Positions 26,392 to 35,469 are shown, numbered from the stretch's first letter. The stretch: 64,000 nucleotides of DNA from an uncultured Blautia sp. (GCF_934424005.1 NZ_CAKRXI010000006.1:28865-92864); one strand, 5' to 3'. Translations and numbers: made by a program. Notes: a model not told the origin generated them from the letters alone.

Positions 26392-27433
26392 TCATCACCA
26401 CCATCATCACAGCCATCGGCATCACCGACAGCAGCAGAAGATGTGGAGAAGAAGGATTATTGGCAGTGTGATTGTCTGTGCAGTAGTTCTTGCAGCATCC
26501 CTGATTGGTATTTATCATCAGCTTCAGAATCAGAAGGCGATGGCTGTCAGGGGAACTTCTAATAATACAGGAAGTGGATACAGGGACATTACATATAAAG
26601 GTGAGAAATATCGCTATAATAATCTGATTACAAGTATTCTGTATGCCGGCGTGGACTCCACCGGTAAGATGGAAGCAAAAGCTCAGTATGGCAATAAAGC
26701 CAGGGCAGACAGTATTCAGCTTGTGGTTATGGATGAAAAGAAAAACAGGATATCGGTTGTTTCTGTAAGCAGAGATACGATGACAGATATACGTCAATAC
26801 TCTCTGGATGGTACGGATATGGGACTTTACAAAACACATATCGGATATGCGTATACTTATGGGGACGGTGGAGAAGTCAGCTGTAACAATCTCTGTGAGG
26901 CTGTTTCGTTATTATTTGGTGGAATACCGATTAACCGTTATGTTGTGACAAATCAGGATTCCATGCCGTATATCAATGAACTGGTAGGCGGAGTTACTGT
27001 TACTGTTCCAAATGGTGATCTGGAAGAACAATATCCGGAGCTTTATGAAGGTGCCCAGGTGACTTTGGATGATACAACGATTAAACCATTTTTGCAATAC
27101 AGAGATACGACAATAGATTTCAGTAATGATGGCCGTATGGAGCGCCAGAAGACATATGTACTTGCGTATGCGGACAAATTAAAATCACTGAATCAGAGTC
27201 AGTTGGAAAAGATGTGGGATTCTCTGGATTCCATGAAAGATTATTTACAGACAAGTGTTACCAGAAATCAGTATCTTGGGTTGGTGAGTTTTCTGAAAAA
27301 AGCAGAACTTACAGATGATAGTTTTATTCAGGTAGAGGGTCAGGATCAGACGGGCGGGCTTCACGATGAGTTTTATCCGGATGAAGAGGCACTGCAGCAT
27401 TTGATCATTGATCTCTTTTATGAAAAGGTATGA
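26372..27433 (+). CDS. LytR-CpsA-Psr (LCP) family ligase
   Basis: An LCP protein of about 353 residues, expected to attach capsule or wall polymer from the lipid carrier to peptidoglycan outside the membrane. A short cytosolic head is very histidine-rich (six consecutive His, then SHRHHR), followed by the membrane anchor RIIGSVIVCAVVLAASLIGI. The LCP domain has NNLITSILYAGVDS, RADSIQLVVMDEKKNRISVV, SVSRDTMTDI and the conserved RMERQKTYVLAYADKL. ATG 26372 lies within the kinase gene end; an in-frame ATG at 26276 would run through the Tyr-Gly repeat in another frame and is unlikely. Confidence 0.88.
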   Translation: MESQRSSHHHHHHSHRHHRQQQKMWRRRIIGSVIVCAVVLAASLIGIYHQLQNQKAMAVRGTSNNTGSGYRDITYKGEKYRYNNLITSILYAGVDSTGKMEAKAQYGNKARADSIQLVVMDEKKNRISVVSVSRDTMTDIRQYSLDGTDMGLYKTHIGYAYTYGDGGEVSCNNLCEAVSLLFGGIPINRYVVTNQDSMPYINELVGGVTVTVPNGDLEEQYPELYEGAQVTLDDTTIKPFLQYRDTTIDFSNDGRMERQKTYVLAYADKLKSLNQSQLEKMWDSLDSMKDYLQTSVTRNQYLGLVSFLKKAELTDDSFIQVEGQDQTGGLHDEFYPDEEALQHLIIDLFYEKV

Positions 27434-27500
27434 CAGACACATAACGTGTTTTGTTATAGATAGCAATGTGCATAAGCAAAGTTAAGGAGGCATAGCTAAT

Positions 27501-28181
27501 ATGAAGAAAAAAGTAATGTTAGGTGTAATCGCAGCAATGGTAGTAAGCATGTCAGCAACAGTATTTGCTGGTCCGAGTATTGGACAGATTATTCCGGAAG
27601 AACCGCAGATTGTTTCTACAAATGTTCCTGAGGGAGCAAAACTCGTAGTTAGCACTATTGATGTAACAGACGAGAAGACTTTAGACAACTACACATCAAA
27701 TGAAACTGTAAAGACTCTTCTGAAAACAGTTAATGATGAAGAGACAAAACCGACCATCGAAACAGTTAAAGAAGTACTGAAAGAGATGAACGTAGAAGAT
27801 GTCACTAACGTAGAGACAAAATCCGGTGAAAAGGTTGACCTGACAGAGTACAAGTTTACGACACCGTTTATCGACATTGCAGAGCAGATCGGTGATGAAA
27901 TTACCTATAAGACTAATGGAGATCTTGAAGTAAAAGTTAAGATTGATGCTGCAAAAGAAAAGAAAGCAGAAGATCTGCTTCTGATGCTGGTTGATCCGGA
28001 AACAGGAAAAGTTGTATTTATCACAATTGATGAGATTGACCCTGTAACAGGTGAACTTAAAGTTACACTTCCATTCCTTGGAGCAATCACACTTCTTGAT
28101 AAAAGTGCTGTAGATGAAAATGAAATTGAAACACAGACTACAGATGCAGGAGCAGCAGATACTGAAACAGCTGCAGAATAA
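27501..28181 (+). CDS. Secreted protein of unknown function in the capsule operon
   Basis: A 226-residue protein with a clear signal peptide (MKKKVMLGVIAAMVVSMSAT, cut near VFA-GPS). The mature part is acidic and repeats short Val/Thr/Glu-rich segments, with GDEITYKTNGDLEVKVKID and a Pro-Val-Thr-Gly turn. No membrane anchor or sorting motif is seen at the C-terminus, which is Thr/Ala/Glu-rich. I recognise no domain. The strong site AAGGAGG (27484-27490) lies upstream. Its place just after the LCP gene suggests a cell-envelope role. Confidence 0.7.
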   Translation: MKKKVMLGVIAAMVVSMSATVFAGPSIGQIIPEEPQIVSTNVPEGAKLVVSTIDVTDEKTLDNYTSNETVKTLLKTVNDEETKPTIETVKEVLKEMNVEDVTNVETKSGEKVDLTEYKFTTPFIDIAEQIGDEITYKTNGDLEVKVKIDAAKEKKAEDLLLMLVDPETGKVVFITIDEIDPVTGELKVTLPFLGAITLLDKSAVDENEIETQTTDAGAADTETAAE

Positions 28182-28198
28182 TGTGAAGGGATATTTGT

Positions 28199-28507
28199 AT
28201 GTCACAGCATAAACACAGACATAGAAAGAGCTTTTTGTCTTCTGCAGGATATTATATTCTGGTTGTCGTTCTGATTGTATGCCTGGCAATGATGGTGAAG
28301 GTAAACAGATCCAAAAGAGCTGAGCGTGATGATTATAAGGCGACACTTTCACAGCAGGAGACGGTAGAAGATCTTGGAAACATTACAATTACAAAGCCAA
28401 CCGATGCACCGGAAGATGCAGTAGTCAGAAATACAGAAGACAACGCTGGCGAAGACGGTTCGGAAGAAGGCAGTGATCAGACCCCGGCAGAGGATAAAAC
28501 AGAATAG
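28199..28507 (+). CDS. Small single-pass membrane protein, unknown function
   Basis: A 102-residue protein: basic histidine-rich head (MSQHKHRHRKSF), one membrane helix (AGYYILVVVLIVCLAMMVKV), then an acidic outer tail rich in Glu, Asp and Thr. The ATG at 28199 follows GAAGGGA and starts 17 bases after the secreted-protein gene, so it is probably the last gene of the capsule operon. The terminator-like hairpin 27 bases downstream supports this. Function unknown. Confidence 0.65.
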   Translation: MSQHKHRHRKSFLSSAGYYILVVVLIVCLAMMVKVNRSKRAERDDYKATLSQQETVEDLGNITITKPTDAPEDAVVRNTEDNAGEDGSEEGSDQTPAEDKTE

Positions 28508-28533
28508 CTGTTGGTGAATGATTATTTATGATA

Positions 28534-28564
28534 AGAGAAAGTCGAGAGGCTTTCTCTTTTTTTC
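28534..28564 (+). terminator. Intrinsic terminator at the end of the capsule locus
   Basis: Arms AGAGAAAG (28534-28541) and CTTTCTCT (28550-28557) with an 8-base loop, then a T-run. It ends the long plus-strand capsule locus and lies just before a small minus-strand gene. Confidence 0.85.
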
Positions 28565-28721
28565 ATGCTTTCCGCTTTTTATTGTCCATCCACATCTTTA
28601 TATAATCCATCTGTTCCTGGTCGGATATTTCCTGTGATCCGGGGTCATTTCCGGCGGCGAGGCAGCAGAAGAGCACAAATGCCTGCAGGCAGAAAAACAC
28701 AATAAGTGCTACAATGATCAA
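28563..28721 (-). CDS. Tiny membrane protein (52 residues), unknown function
   Basis: A short minus-strand frame between the capsule locus and the subtilase gene. Reading from TTG 28721 it gives a hydrophobic helix (LIIVALIVFFCLQAFVLFCC), then a charged tail with QEQMDYIKMWMDNKKRKA. The strong site AAAGGGGG lies 8 bases before the TTG, which marks the start over the in-frame GTG just upstream. Its stop overlaps the T-run of the capsule terminator. It may be a conserved small membrane protein; I do not know its role. Confidence 0.6.
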   Translation of the reverse strand: MIIVALIVFFCLQAFVLFCCLAAGNDPGSQEISDQEQMDYIKMWMDNKKRKA

Positions 28722-28787
28722 ATTCCGCACCCCCTTTCACTGAAACTGGAATATATTAATATAGAAACCTCTATCTGGAGTATATGC

Positions 28788-29624
28788 ATGAACGAGTCAT
28801 TTTATACAGGAAAGGGAATCGGAGTGGCAATTCTTGACACGGGAATCTATCCGCATATAGATTTTGACAGCAGAATTTGTGCTTTTGCGGATTTTATAGC
28901 GCATAAAAAATCTCCATATGATGACAATGGACATGGAACCTGTGTAGCCGGAATTCTGGCCGGGAGTGGCAGGGCCTCCATGGGAAAATATAAAGGGATG
29001 GCACCAGGCAGCAGGATAGCAGCGCTGAAAGTACTTGATCGGTTTGGAAATGGAAATAAAGAAGATGTCCTGCAGGCTTTTCGCTGGATTTTACAGAACA
29101 GGGAACGATACAAGCTTCGAATTGTTAATATTTCTGTGGGAACGACTTATCGCACACGAAACGATCAGGATGTACTGGTGCAGGGGGTGGAGAGATTATG
29201 GGATGAAGGGCTGGTTGTGGTCGCGGCGGCAGGAAATCAGGGACCAAAGCCGGGGAGCGTGACGGCACCTGGATGCAGCAAAAAGATTATTACGGTGGGA
29301 TCCAGTGATATGCTCTCGGGAAAGCGGGCAGTATCCGGGCGCGGACCAACATTTGAATGCGTGTGTAAACCGGATCTGGTAGCACCGGGGCGGCAGATTA
29401 TGGCATGTATGCCGGGAGCTGGAAACCTGTACAGCATGAAAAGCGGCACATCCATGTCGACTCCGCTGGTATCCGGTGCAGTTGCACTGGCTCTGGAAAA
29501 AGATCCACTGCTATCCAATGTAGAGATAAAAATGATGTTGAGAGACAGCTGCGACGATATGGGACTACCGCGAAACCAGCAGGGTTGGGGAAAATTCAAC
29601 TGCCGGAAATTTATGGCTCTATAA
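28788..29624 (+). CDS. Intracellular subtilisin-like serine protease (S8 family)
   Basis: A 278-residue S8 peptidase with all three catalytic residues: Asp17 in AILDTGIYPHID, His49 in DDNGHGTCVAGILAG, and Ser222 in SGTSMSTPLVSGA. AAAGNQGPKPG holds the oxyanion-hole Asn. There is no signal peptide and almost no prodomain before the catalytic domain, unlike secreted subtilisins, so it should act in the cytosol like Bacillus IspA. The ATG at 28788 has CTGGAG 7 bases upstream. It stands alone between the small minus-strand gene and icd. Its substrates are unknown. Confidence 0.9.
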   Translation: MNESFYTGKGIGVAILDTGIYPHIDFDSRICAFADFIAHKKSPYDDNGHGTCVAGILAGSGRASMGKYKGMAPGSRIAALKVLDRFGNGNKEDVLQAFRWILQNRERYKLRIVNISVGTTYRTRNDQDVLVQGVERLWDEGLVVVAAAGNQGPKPGSVTAPGCSKKIITVGSSDMLSGKRAVSGRGPTFECVCKPDLVAPGRQIMACMPGAGNLYSMKSGTSMSTPLVSGAVALALEKDPLLSNVEIKMMLRDSCDDMGLPRNQQGWGKFNCRKFMAL

Positions 29625-29685
29625 GAAAACTACATTATTGTATAAACAAAAATACATGATTTTACCATAGTAAAGGCCGAAAGTA

Positions 29686-29714
29686 TTGACGGAAATCCTT
29701 TTTTCGGATAGAAT
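29686..29714 (+). promoter_or_regulatory. Promoter of the isocitrate dehydrogenase gene
   Basis: TTGACG (29686-29691), a 17-base spacer and TAGAAT (29709-29714), 87 bases before the ATG at 29801. Confidence 0.7.
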
Positions 29715-29800
29715 AGTAGCAAATTGGTCATTGTTTACAGATAATTATAAAGAGAATGACCAGTGACAGAAAATCAGATATCAGACAAGGGAGACGTATT

Positions 29801-31009
29801 ATGGAAAAAATTCAAATGACGACACCGTTGGTAGAGATGGACGGAGATGAGATGACCAGAATCCTCTGGAAAATGATTAAAGATGAACTCCTTCTTCCGT
29901 TTATTGATCTGAACACAGAGTATTATGATCTCGGGTTGAATTATCGTAATGAAACAGATGACCAGGTTACGATCGATGCTGCTGAAGCAACTAAGAAATA
30001 TGGTGTTGCAGTAAAATGTGCGACGATCACACCAAATCATGCCCGTATGGACGAATATGATCTCAAGAAGATGTATAAGAGCCCGAATGGTACGATCCGT
30101 GCAATCCTTGACGGAACGGTATTCCGTGCACCGATCGTTGTAAAGGGAATTGAGCCATGTGTACGCAACTGGAAGAAACCGATCACACTTGCGCGTCATG
30201 CATATGGAGATATTTACAAGAACACAGAGATGTACATTGACAAACCAGGTAAGGTTGAACTGGTTTATACTTCGGAAGACGGTGAAGAGAAACGCTCCCT
30301 TGTACAGGAATTCAAAGCACCGGGAGTTGCGATGGGCATGCACAACATGACTGCATCCATTGAAAGCTTTGCAAGAAGCTGTTTCAACTATGCACTGGAT
30401 ACGAAGCAGGATGTATGGTTTGGTGCGAAAGATACGATTTCCAAGACATACGATGCGAAATTCAAAGAAGTATTCCAGACGGTATTTGACACAGAATTTA
30501 AGGACAGATTCGAAGAAGCAGGACTTACTTATTTCTACAGTCTGATCGATGATATCGTAGCACGTGTTATGAAGGCAGAAGGCGGATTTATCTGGGCATG
30601 CAAGAACTATGACGGAGATGTTATGAGCGATATGGTTTCTTCTGCATTTGGTTCTCTTGCAATGATGACATCTGTACTTGTTTCTCCTCAGGGATATTAC
30701 GAATATGAAGCAGCTCATGGAACAGTACAGAGACATTATTATCGTCATCTGGAAGGAAAAGAAACTTCTACCAACTCTGTGGCAACGATTTTTGCATGGA
30801 CAGGAGCTCTTCGCAAACGTGGAGAACTGGATGGCAATCAGAAACTGGAAGAGTTTGCAGATAAACTGGAAAAAGCGACTCTTTCCACGATTGAAAGTGG
30901 CAAGATGACCAAAGACCTTGCACTGATCACAACAATTGAGAATCCGACTGTACTGAACAGCCGTGATTTCATCCTTGCAATCAGAGAATCTCTGGAAAAA
31001 ATGCTTTAA
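29801..31009 (+). CDS. icd: NADP-dependent isocitrate dehydrogenase, eukaryote-like type
   Basis: Converts isocitrate to 2-oxoglutarate and CO2 with NADP, feeding glutamate synthesis. The 402-residue sequence matches the dimeric, eukaryote-like class: [17 protein letters not shown] at the N-terminus, [37 protein letters not shown], and the NADP site [14 protein letters not shown] with [21 protein letters not shown] 29801 follows AAGGGAGA; an in-frame ATG at 29756 has none. It has its own promoter and terminator. A full TCA cycle is not implied; in gut clostridia this step mostly supplies 2-oxoglutarate. Confidence 0.95.
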   Translation: MEKIQMTTPLVEMDGDEMTRILWKMIKDELLLPFIDLNTEYYDLGLNYRNETDDQVTIDAAEATKKYGVAVKCATITPNHARMDEYDLKKMYKSPNGTIRAILDGTVFRAPIVVKGIEPCVRNWKKPITLARHAYGDIYKNTEMYIDKPGKVELVYTSEDGEEKRSLVQEFKAPGVAMGMHNMTASIESFARSCFNYALDTKQDVWFGAKDTISKTYDAKFKEVFQTVFDTEFKDRFEEAGLTYFYSLIDDIVARVMKAEGGFIWACKNYDGDVMSDMVSSAFGSLAMMTSVLVSPQGYYEYEAAHGTVQRHYYRHLEGKETSTNSVATIFAWTGALRKRGELDGNQKLEEFADKLEKATLSTIESGKMTKDLALITTIENPTVLNSRDFILAIRESLEKML

Positions 31010-31019
31010 TATATGCACA

Positions 31020-31057
31020 AAAGAGCCATTGTATCAACTGCGATACAGCGGCTCTTT
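31020..31057. terminator. Bidirectional terminator between icd and the ABC-F gene
   Basis: Outer arms AAAGAGCC (31020-31027) and GGCTCTTT (31050-31057) with an inner GTATC/GATAC stem. It lies between two convergent genes. T-rich tails on each strand are short, so efficiency is uncertain. Confidence 0.7.
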
Positions 31058-31081
31058 GTAATATGGGAGAGAAAATTGCAG

Positions 31082-32998
31082 TTACGCAAGTTCCTCCCAT
31101 TTTTCATATAATTCTTCAAGTTCTGCCTGAATCTTGTCTTTTTCGCGGCTCAGTTCCGCACAGCGTCCTACATTCGTACAGACATCCGGAAGAACGAGAG
31201 TGTCATCAATCTCTTTATCTCGTGTTTCAAGCTCTTCAATACGTTTTTCGACTTTTTTAAGTTCGTTTTCCTGTTTGCGCCTGCGGGCCTGTTCTTCTTT
31301 TTGCTGCTGCCAGGTAAGTTTTCCTTCAGAAGGGGCCTCATCCTGAATTTCTGCTGCTGCCTGCTGTGTTGTTGGAGCATATTTTTCAGTCAGTTCTTCT
31401 TTTTTCTCCAGATAATAATCGTAATCTCCGATATAGTTGACAACAGACTGATTTGTCAGATCAAGAATACGGGTTGCAGTCTGGTTAATGAAATAACGGT
31501 CATGAGAAACATACAATACGGTTCCGGTATAGCTGTTCAGTGCTTCTTCCAGAATTTCCTTGGATGCGATATCCAGATGGTTGGTAGGCTCATCAAGGAT
31601 CAGGAAATTGGCTTCGGAAAGCATCAGTTTGGCAAGGGAAACACGGCCTCGTTCACCACCGGAAAGAGAGGAGATCACTTTGAATACATCATCTCCGGTA
31701 AAAAGAAATGCTGCAAGCATATTACGGATCTGTGTCTCGGTCAGTGTCGGGTATGTGTCTGAAATTTCCTCAAAAATTGTTTTTTCTGCATGAAGTACAT
31801 GATGCTCCTGATCATAGTAACCAATCTGCACTTTGGCGCCCAGAGAGAAGCTTCCGGCGTCTGCATCCAGAAGCCCGTTGAGAATCTTGAGCATTGTAGT
31901 TTTGCCGGTTCCGTTGTTTCCGATCAGTGCTACGCGCTCGCCTCGTTTGATCTGGAAAGAAATATCGGAAAAAAGTTTCTGCTGCGGGAAACTTTTGGCG
32001 AGATCTTCTACGGTAAGAACATCGTTACCACTGACCACGCGTGGCTCAAGAGAAAGACGCATCTGGCTCTGGACTTCGATCGGTTTGTCGATCCGCTGAA
32101 TCTTATTCAGCATCTTTTCACGGCTCTCAGCACGTTTGATGGATTTTTCTCTGTTGAAAGATTTCAGCTTGACAATAACGGCTTCCTGATGTTTGATCTC
32201 GCGCTGCTGGTTGAGATATGCCTTGTACTGGGCATCACGAAGCTGTGCTTTTTTCTCTGCATAAGCGGAGTAATTACCGGCATACATACGAACCTGTCCG
32301 GCATCAATCTCGATGACTTTTGTGACAACTTTGTCAAGGAAATAGCGGTCATGAGATACAATGAAAACAGCACCGGGATAATTGAGAAGATAAGTTTCCA
32401 GCCAGGCAATGCTTTCCATATCCAGGTGGTTGGTAGGCTCATCGAGCAGAAGGATATCTGGTTTGGAAATCAGCAGTTTACCGAGTGCAACGCGGGTCTT
32501 CTGACCGCCGGAAAGAGTCGCCACCTGTTTGGTGAAATCCTCTTCTGTAAATCCGAGACCATTCAGAACACCCATAAGTTCGCTTTTGTAGGCATAGCCA
32601 TTTTCCAGTTCAAATTCATGAGTCAGGCGGGTGTAGGAGTTCATCAGGCGGTCAAGTTCTTCGCCGGAAGCATTTTTCATCTGTACTTCCATGGCACGAA
32701 GACGTTCTTCCATATCGATGATATACTGTTTGGTGCTTAAGAGTTCTTCATATACAGAAAGGTGACCCTGTACATCCTGATACTGGGCGAGGTAACCGAT
32801 ACGTTTGTCCTTGGCAAGAACGACCTGTCCGGCATCTGCGTGGATTTCTTCCATTATAATGCGCAGCAGCGTGGTCTTGCCGGCACCATTGTTGCCGATC
32901 AGAGCTGCCTTTTCGCGTTCTTCTATATGAAAAGAGGCATCTTCCAGAATCACTTTTTCACCGAAGGATTTGGAGATACCCTGACATGATAAAATCAT
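31082..32998 (-). CDS. ABC-F family ATPase (YdiF-like)
   Basis: A soluble tandem-ATPase protein (638 residues) that acts on ribosomes, not a transporter: it has no membrane domain. Both halves have Walker A (LIGNNGAGKTTLLRI and LIGNNGTGKTTMLKI), signature (LSGGQKTRVALGKLL and LSGGERGRVSLAKLM) and Walker B-linked DEPTNHLD. The P-site interaction linker between them is lysine/arginine-rich (RAESREKMLNKIQRID). The C-terminal 90 residues form a coiled coil (ELKKVEKRIEELETRDKE). Ribosome binding site GGAGGA precedes the ATG at 32998. The minus-strand gene stands alone. Antibiotic-resistance function cannot be told from sequence; a housekeeping translation factor is more likely. Confidence 0.92.
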   Translation of the reverse strand: MILSCQGISKSFGEKVILEDASFHIEEREKAALIGNNGAGKTTLLRIIMEEIHADAGQVVLAKDKRIGYLAQYQDVQGHLSVYEELLSTKQYIIDMEERLRAMEVQMKNASGEELDRLMNSYTRLTHEFELENGYAYKSELMGVLNGLGFTEEDFTKQVATLSGGQKTRVALGKLLISKPDILLLDEPTNHLDMESIAWLETYLLNYPGAVFIVSHDRYFLDKVVTKVIEIDAGQVRMYAGNYSAYAEKKAQLRDAQYKAYLNQQREIKHQEAVIVKLKSFNREKSIKRAESREKMLNKIQRIDKPIEVQSQMRLSLEPRVVSGNDVLTVEDLAKSFPQQKLFSDISFQIKRGERVALIGNNGTGKTTMLKILNGLLDADAGSFSLGAKVQIGYYDQEHHVLHAEKTIFEEISDTYPTLTETQIRNMLAAFLFTGDDVFKVISSLSGGERGRVSLAKLMLSEANFLILDEPTNHLDIASKEILEEALNSYTGTVLYVSHDRYFINQTATRILDLTNQSVVNYIGDYDYYLEKKEELTEKYAPTTQQAAAEIQDEAPSEGKLTWQQQKEEQARRRKQENELKKVEKRIEELETRDKEIDDTLVLPDVCTNVGRCAELSREKDKIQAELEELYEKWEELA

Positions 32999-33096
32999 AG
33001 TTATTCCTCCGAAGTAAATATACGGTATGATTATAAAAGCAAAAATGGCCTTTGTAAAGGAAAATCAATGAAAATTGTACATATTTGACAACATTG

Positions 33097-33126
33097 ATTG
33101 ACAACAAAATGTCAATTCGTTATAAT
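33097..33126 (+). promoter_or_regulatory. rex promoter overlapped by a palindrome (possible Rex operator)
   Basis: TTGACA (33098-33103), a 17-base spacer and TATAAT (33121-33126): a consensus sigma-A promoter. An inverted repeat ATTGACA (33097-33103) and TGTCAAT (33110-33116) covers the -35 and spacer. Rex usually represses its own gene through a TTG...CAA palindrome, so this may be its site, though it differs from the classic TTGTGA form. A second TTGACA lies at 33085-33090. Confidence 0.65.
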
Positions 33127-33154
33127 TAACGAGAAAGTGTAAGGAGGGACAACG

Positions 33155-33808
33155 GTGGAAGCAAAACAGATTTCAAAAGCTGTGATTAAGAGACTGCCAC
33201 GTTACTATAGATACCTTGGTGAACTTCTGGAAGACAATGTAGAGAGGATCTCTTCCAATGATCTTAGTAAAAAAATGCGTGTTACAGCGTCTCAGATACG
33301 TCAGGATCTGAATAATTTCGGGGGATTTGGACAGCAGGGATACGGTTATAATGTAAAATATCTTTATACAGAGATCGGTAAGATCCTGGGGCTGGATATC
33401 GTGCATCCGATGATTATTGTAGGAGCTGGTAATCTGGGGCAGGCACTTGCCAATTATGTAGAGTTTGAGAAGAGAGGATTCAAGCTGGCCGGTATTTTTG
33501 ATGTAAATCCGGTACTTGAGGGAATTGCAGTTCGTGGGATTGAGATTCAGATGATCAGTGATCTTCCTTTCTTTATGAAAGAAAACAATATTGAGATCGC
33601 AATTCTGACATTGCCGAAGAATAAGGCACGTGATATGGCGGAGATTCTGATCGAGAACGGAATCAAAGCTATCTGGAATTTCGCACATATCGATCTGGAT
33701 ACTCCGGATGATGTGATCGTGGAGAATGTTCATCTTTCAGAGAGTCTGATGACATTATCCTATAATCTCAGTCAGTATCGTCAGGAACATATAGACGATG
33801 AGAAATAA
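33155..33808 (+). CDS. rex: Redox-sensing transcriptional repressor Rex
   Basis: A 217-residue repressor that senses the NADH/NAD ratio and controls fermentation and energy genes. The N-terminal winged helix has ISKAVIKRLPRYYRYLGELL and RVTASQIRQDLNNFGGFGQQ, followed by GYGYNV. The Rossmann domain has the NAD loop IIVGAGNLGQALANY and GIFDVNP. The C-terminal helix (LSESLMTLSYNLSQY) is the swapped dimer helix. Start GTG 33155 has AAGGAGGG 6-7 bases before. Its promoter is overlapped by a palindrome, suggesting autoregulation. Confidence 0.95.
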   Translation: MEAKQISKAVIKRLPRYYRYLGELLEDNVERISSNDLSKKMRVTASQIRQDLNNFGGFGQQGYGYNVKYLYTEIGKILGLDIVHPMIIVGAGNLGQALANYVEFEKRGFKLAGIFDVNPVLEGIAVRGIEIQMISDLPFFMKENNIEIAILTLPKNKARDMAEILIENGIKAIWNFAHIDLDTPDDVIVENVHLSESLMTLSYNLSQYRQEHIDDEK

Positions 33809-33921
33809 GCAGCACTTATAAAGTGATGGCAGGACGGACAGACAGGCTGTTACCCGGCTCCTTATGGCAAGGAGGCTGCGTAATGGCCTTTTATGCTAAT
33901 TATGGCAGGTGAGGAAAAAGA

Positions 33922-35424
33922 ATGAAACAGATTGTGACCTGTAAAGAAATGAAGGCTCTTGATGGAAATACGATTGAGGGAATCGGTATCCCGTCCTGTG
34001 TCCTGATGGAACGGGCAGCTCTGAAAGTCGCAGAAGAACTGGAACGGACGCTGGCAGACCAAAAACAGCAAGAACGGATCCTCTGTGTCTGCGGAAGCGG
34101 GAACAACGGAGGAGATGGCGTGGCTGTTGCCCGTATTCTGAAACTGCATGGTTATCGTACAAGTCTGTATCTGGTGGGAAATCCGGACCACAGGACTGTG
34201 GAAATGCAGCGTCAGCTGGATATTGCAGCTGCCTGTCAGGTGCCGGTTGTGAATAACCTGGAAACAGAGGAATATACTACTATAGTAGATGCCATTTTCG
34301 GCGTTGGGCTGAGTCGTCCGGTCGAGGGCAGTTACAGAGATGTGATCAAAGCACTGAATCAGTTGAATGCCTGGAAAGTGGCTGTTGATATTCCGTCCGG
34401 AGTAAATGGTGATACAGGAGCAGAACTTGGAATTGCTTTTCATGCAGATCTGACAGTGACATTTGCATTTCGAAAAGCAGGTCTTTGCCTGTATCCGGGC
34501 AGGAAATTTGCCGGTAAAGTGATCGTTGCGGATGTTGGCATCTACGCGAGTGATAAGGTGAAACCATATTTATGGCAGACAGAAAAAACAGATATTCATT
34601 TTCTGCCGGATAAAATTGTTGATGGAAACAAAGGAACTTTTGGAAAGATTCTGGTCGTTGCCGGAAGTCCGGGTATGTGTGGAGCGGCTTATCTCAGTGC
34701 TGCGGGAGCTTTTGCGGTGGGCGCCGGAATGGTAAAAATCGTTACGGCAGAAGAGAATCGGATTCCACTGCAGACAATGCTGCCGGAAGCAATGCTTGAC
34801 TGCGCCGATGATTTTGCAAAAGATTTTGACTGGTGTGATATTGTAGTGATCGGTCCGGGAATTGGAACTACAGACCAGGCTGCCGAAAAAGTACAGTGGT
34901 TTCTGAAGACGGCATCAAAATCCGATAAACCTGTCATACTGGATGCAGATGGACTGAATCTGCTGGCACAGCATCCGGAATGGAAACAGTATTTTACGAA
35001 TCGTCTGATCATGACACCGCATATGGGTGAAATGGGACGGCTGACAGGAAAAACAATCAGTGAACTTCAAAAAGACCGTATTGCAGCTGCGAGGAAACTG
35101 GCAGCAGAGACCGGTGCTGTATGTGTGCTGAAAGATGCATGTGCTGTGACAGCGGCACCGGATGGAAATACCTGGATCAGTCTGGCAGGAAATCCTGGAA
35201 TGGCGACTGCAGGAAGTGGAGATGTCCTGACCGGAATTCTTGCAGGTGTGCTGGCAATGTTCCTGAATAAAAGGACAGAACTGCCGGATACAGGCAGACA
35301 GGCTGCGTTGGGAGTCCTGCTTCATGGTATGGCAGGAGATCTGGCAGCGAAAGAAAAAGGAACAGCAGGTATGAAGGCCGGAGATATTGTACGAGGAGCT
35401 TCAGAAGTTCTAAAAAATAAATAG
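33922..35424 (+). CDS. nnr: Bifunctional NAD(P)H-hydrate epimerase / dehydratase
   Basis: A metabolite-repair enzyme (500 residues) that restores damaged NAD(P)HX. The N-terminal YjeF-type epimerase domain (residues 1-210) has VCGSGNNGGDGVAVARIL and VDAIFGVGLSRPV, then VDIPSGVNGDTG. The C-terminal ADP-dependent dehydratase domain has KILVVAGSPGMCGAAYLSA, IGPGIGTT, LDADGLNLLAQ, MTPHMGEMGRL and NPGMATAGSGDVLTGILAG. It lies after rex and before alr, as in many clostridia. A partly paired leader (33850-33880, CTCCTT/AAGGAG arms) lies upstream of the ATG; its role is unclear. Confidence 0.94.
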   Translation: MKQIVTCKEMKALDGNTIEGIGIPSCVLMERAALKVAEELERTLADQKQQERILCVCGSGNNGGDGVAVARILKLHGYRTSLYLVGNPDHRTVEMQRQLDIAAACQVPVVNNLETEEYTTIVDAIFGVGLSRPVEGSYRDVIKALNQLNAWKVAVDIPSGVNGDTGAELGIAFHADLTVTFAFRKAGLCLYPGRKFAGKVIVADVGIYASDKVKPYLWQTEKTDIHFLPDKIVDGNKGTFGKILVVAGSPGMCGAAYLSAAGAFAVGAGMVKIVTAEENRIPLQTMLPEAMLDCADDFAKDFDWCDIVVIGPGIGTTDQAAEKVQWFLKTASKSDKPVILDADGLNLLAQHPEWKQYFTNRLIMTPHMGEMGRLTGKTISELQKDRIAAARKLAAETGAVCVLKDACAVTAAPDGNTWISLAGNPGMATAGSGDVLTGILAGVLAMFLNKRTELPDTGRQAALGVLLHGMAGDLAAKEKGTAGMKAGDIVRGASEVLKNK

Positions 35425-35469
35425 AATACCGAAATATCTGAGCAGATCAGGTATGAAGAGGAGGGTATT

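Noticed and set aside
29774..31018. A 414-codon minus-strand frame opposite icd
   Set aside because: It is the antisense shadow of a clear isocitrate dehydrogenase. Its residue composition (many Cys, His, Ile, Phe) is that of a reversed coding strand.
31790..32740. A 316-codon plus-strand frame opposite the ABC-F gene
   Set aside because: It lies entirely opposite a clear ABC-F coding sequence and has no ribosome binding site or recognisable motif.
33850..33895. Riboswitch in the rex-nnr gap
   Set aside because: There is a partly paired CTCCTT/AAGGAG hairpin with flanking GTTAC/GTAAT, but it fits no riboswitch consensus I know and is too small to support one.
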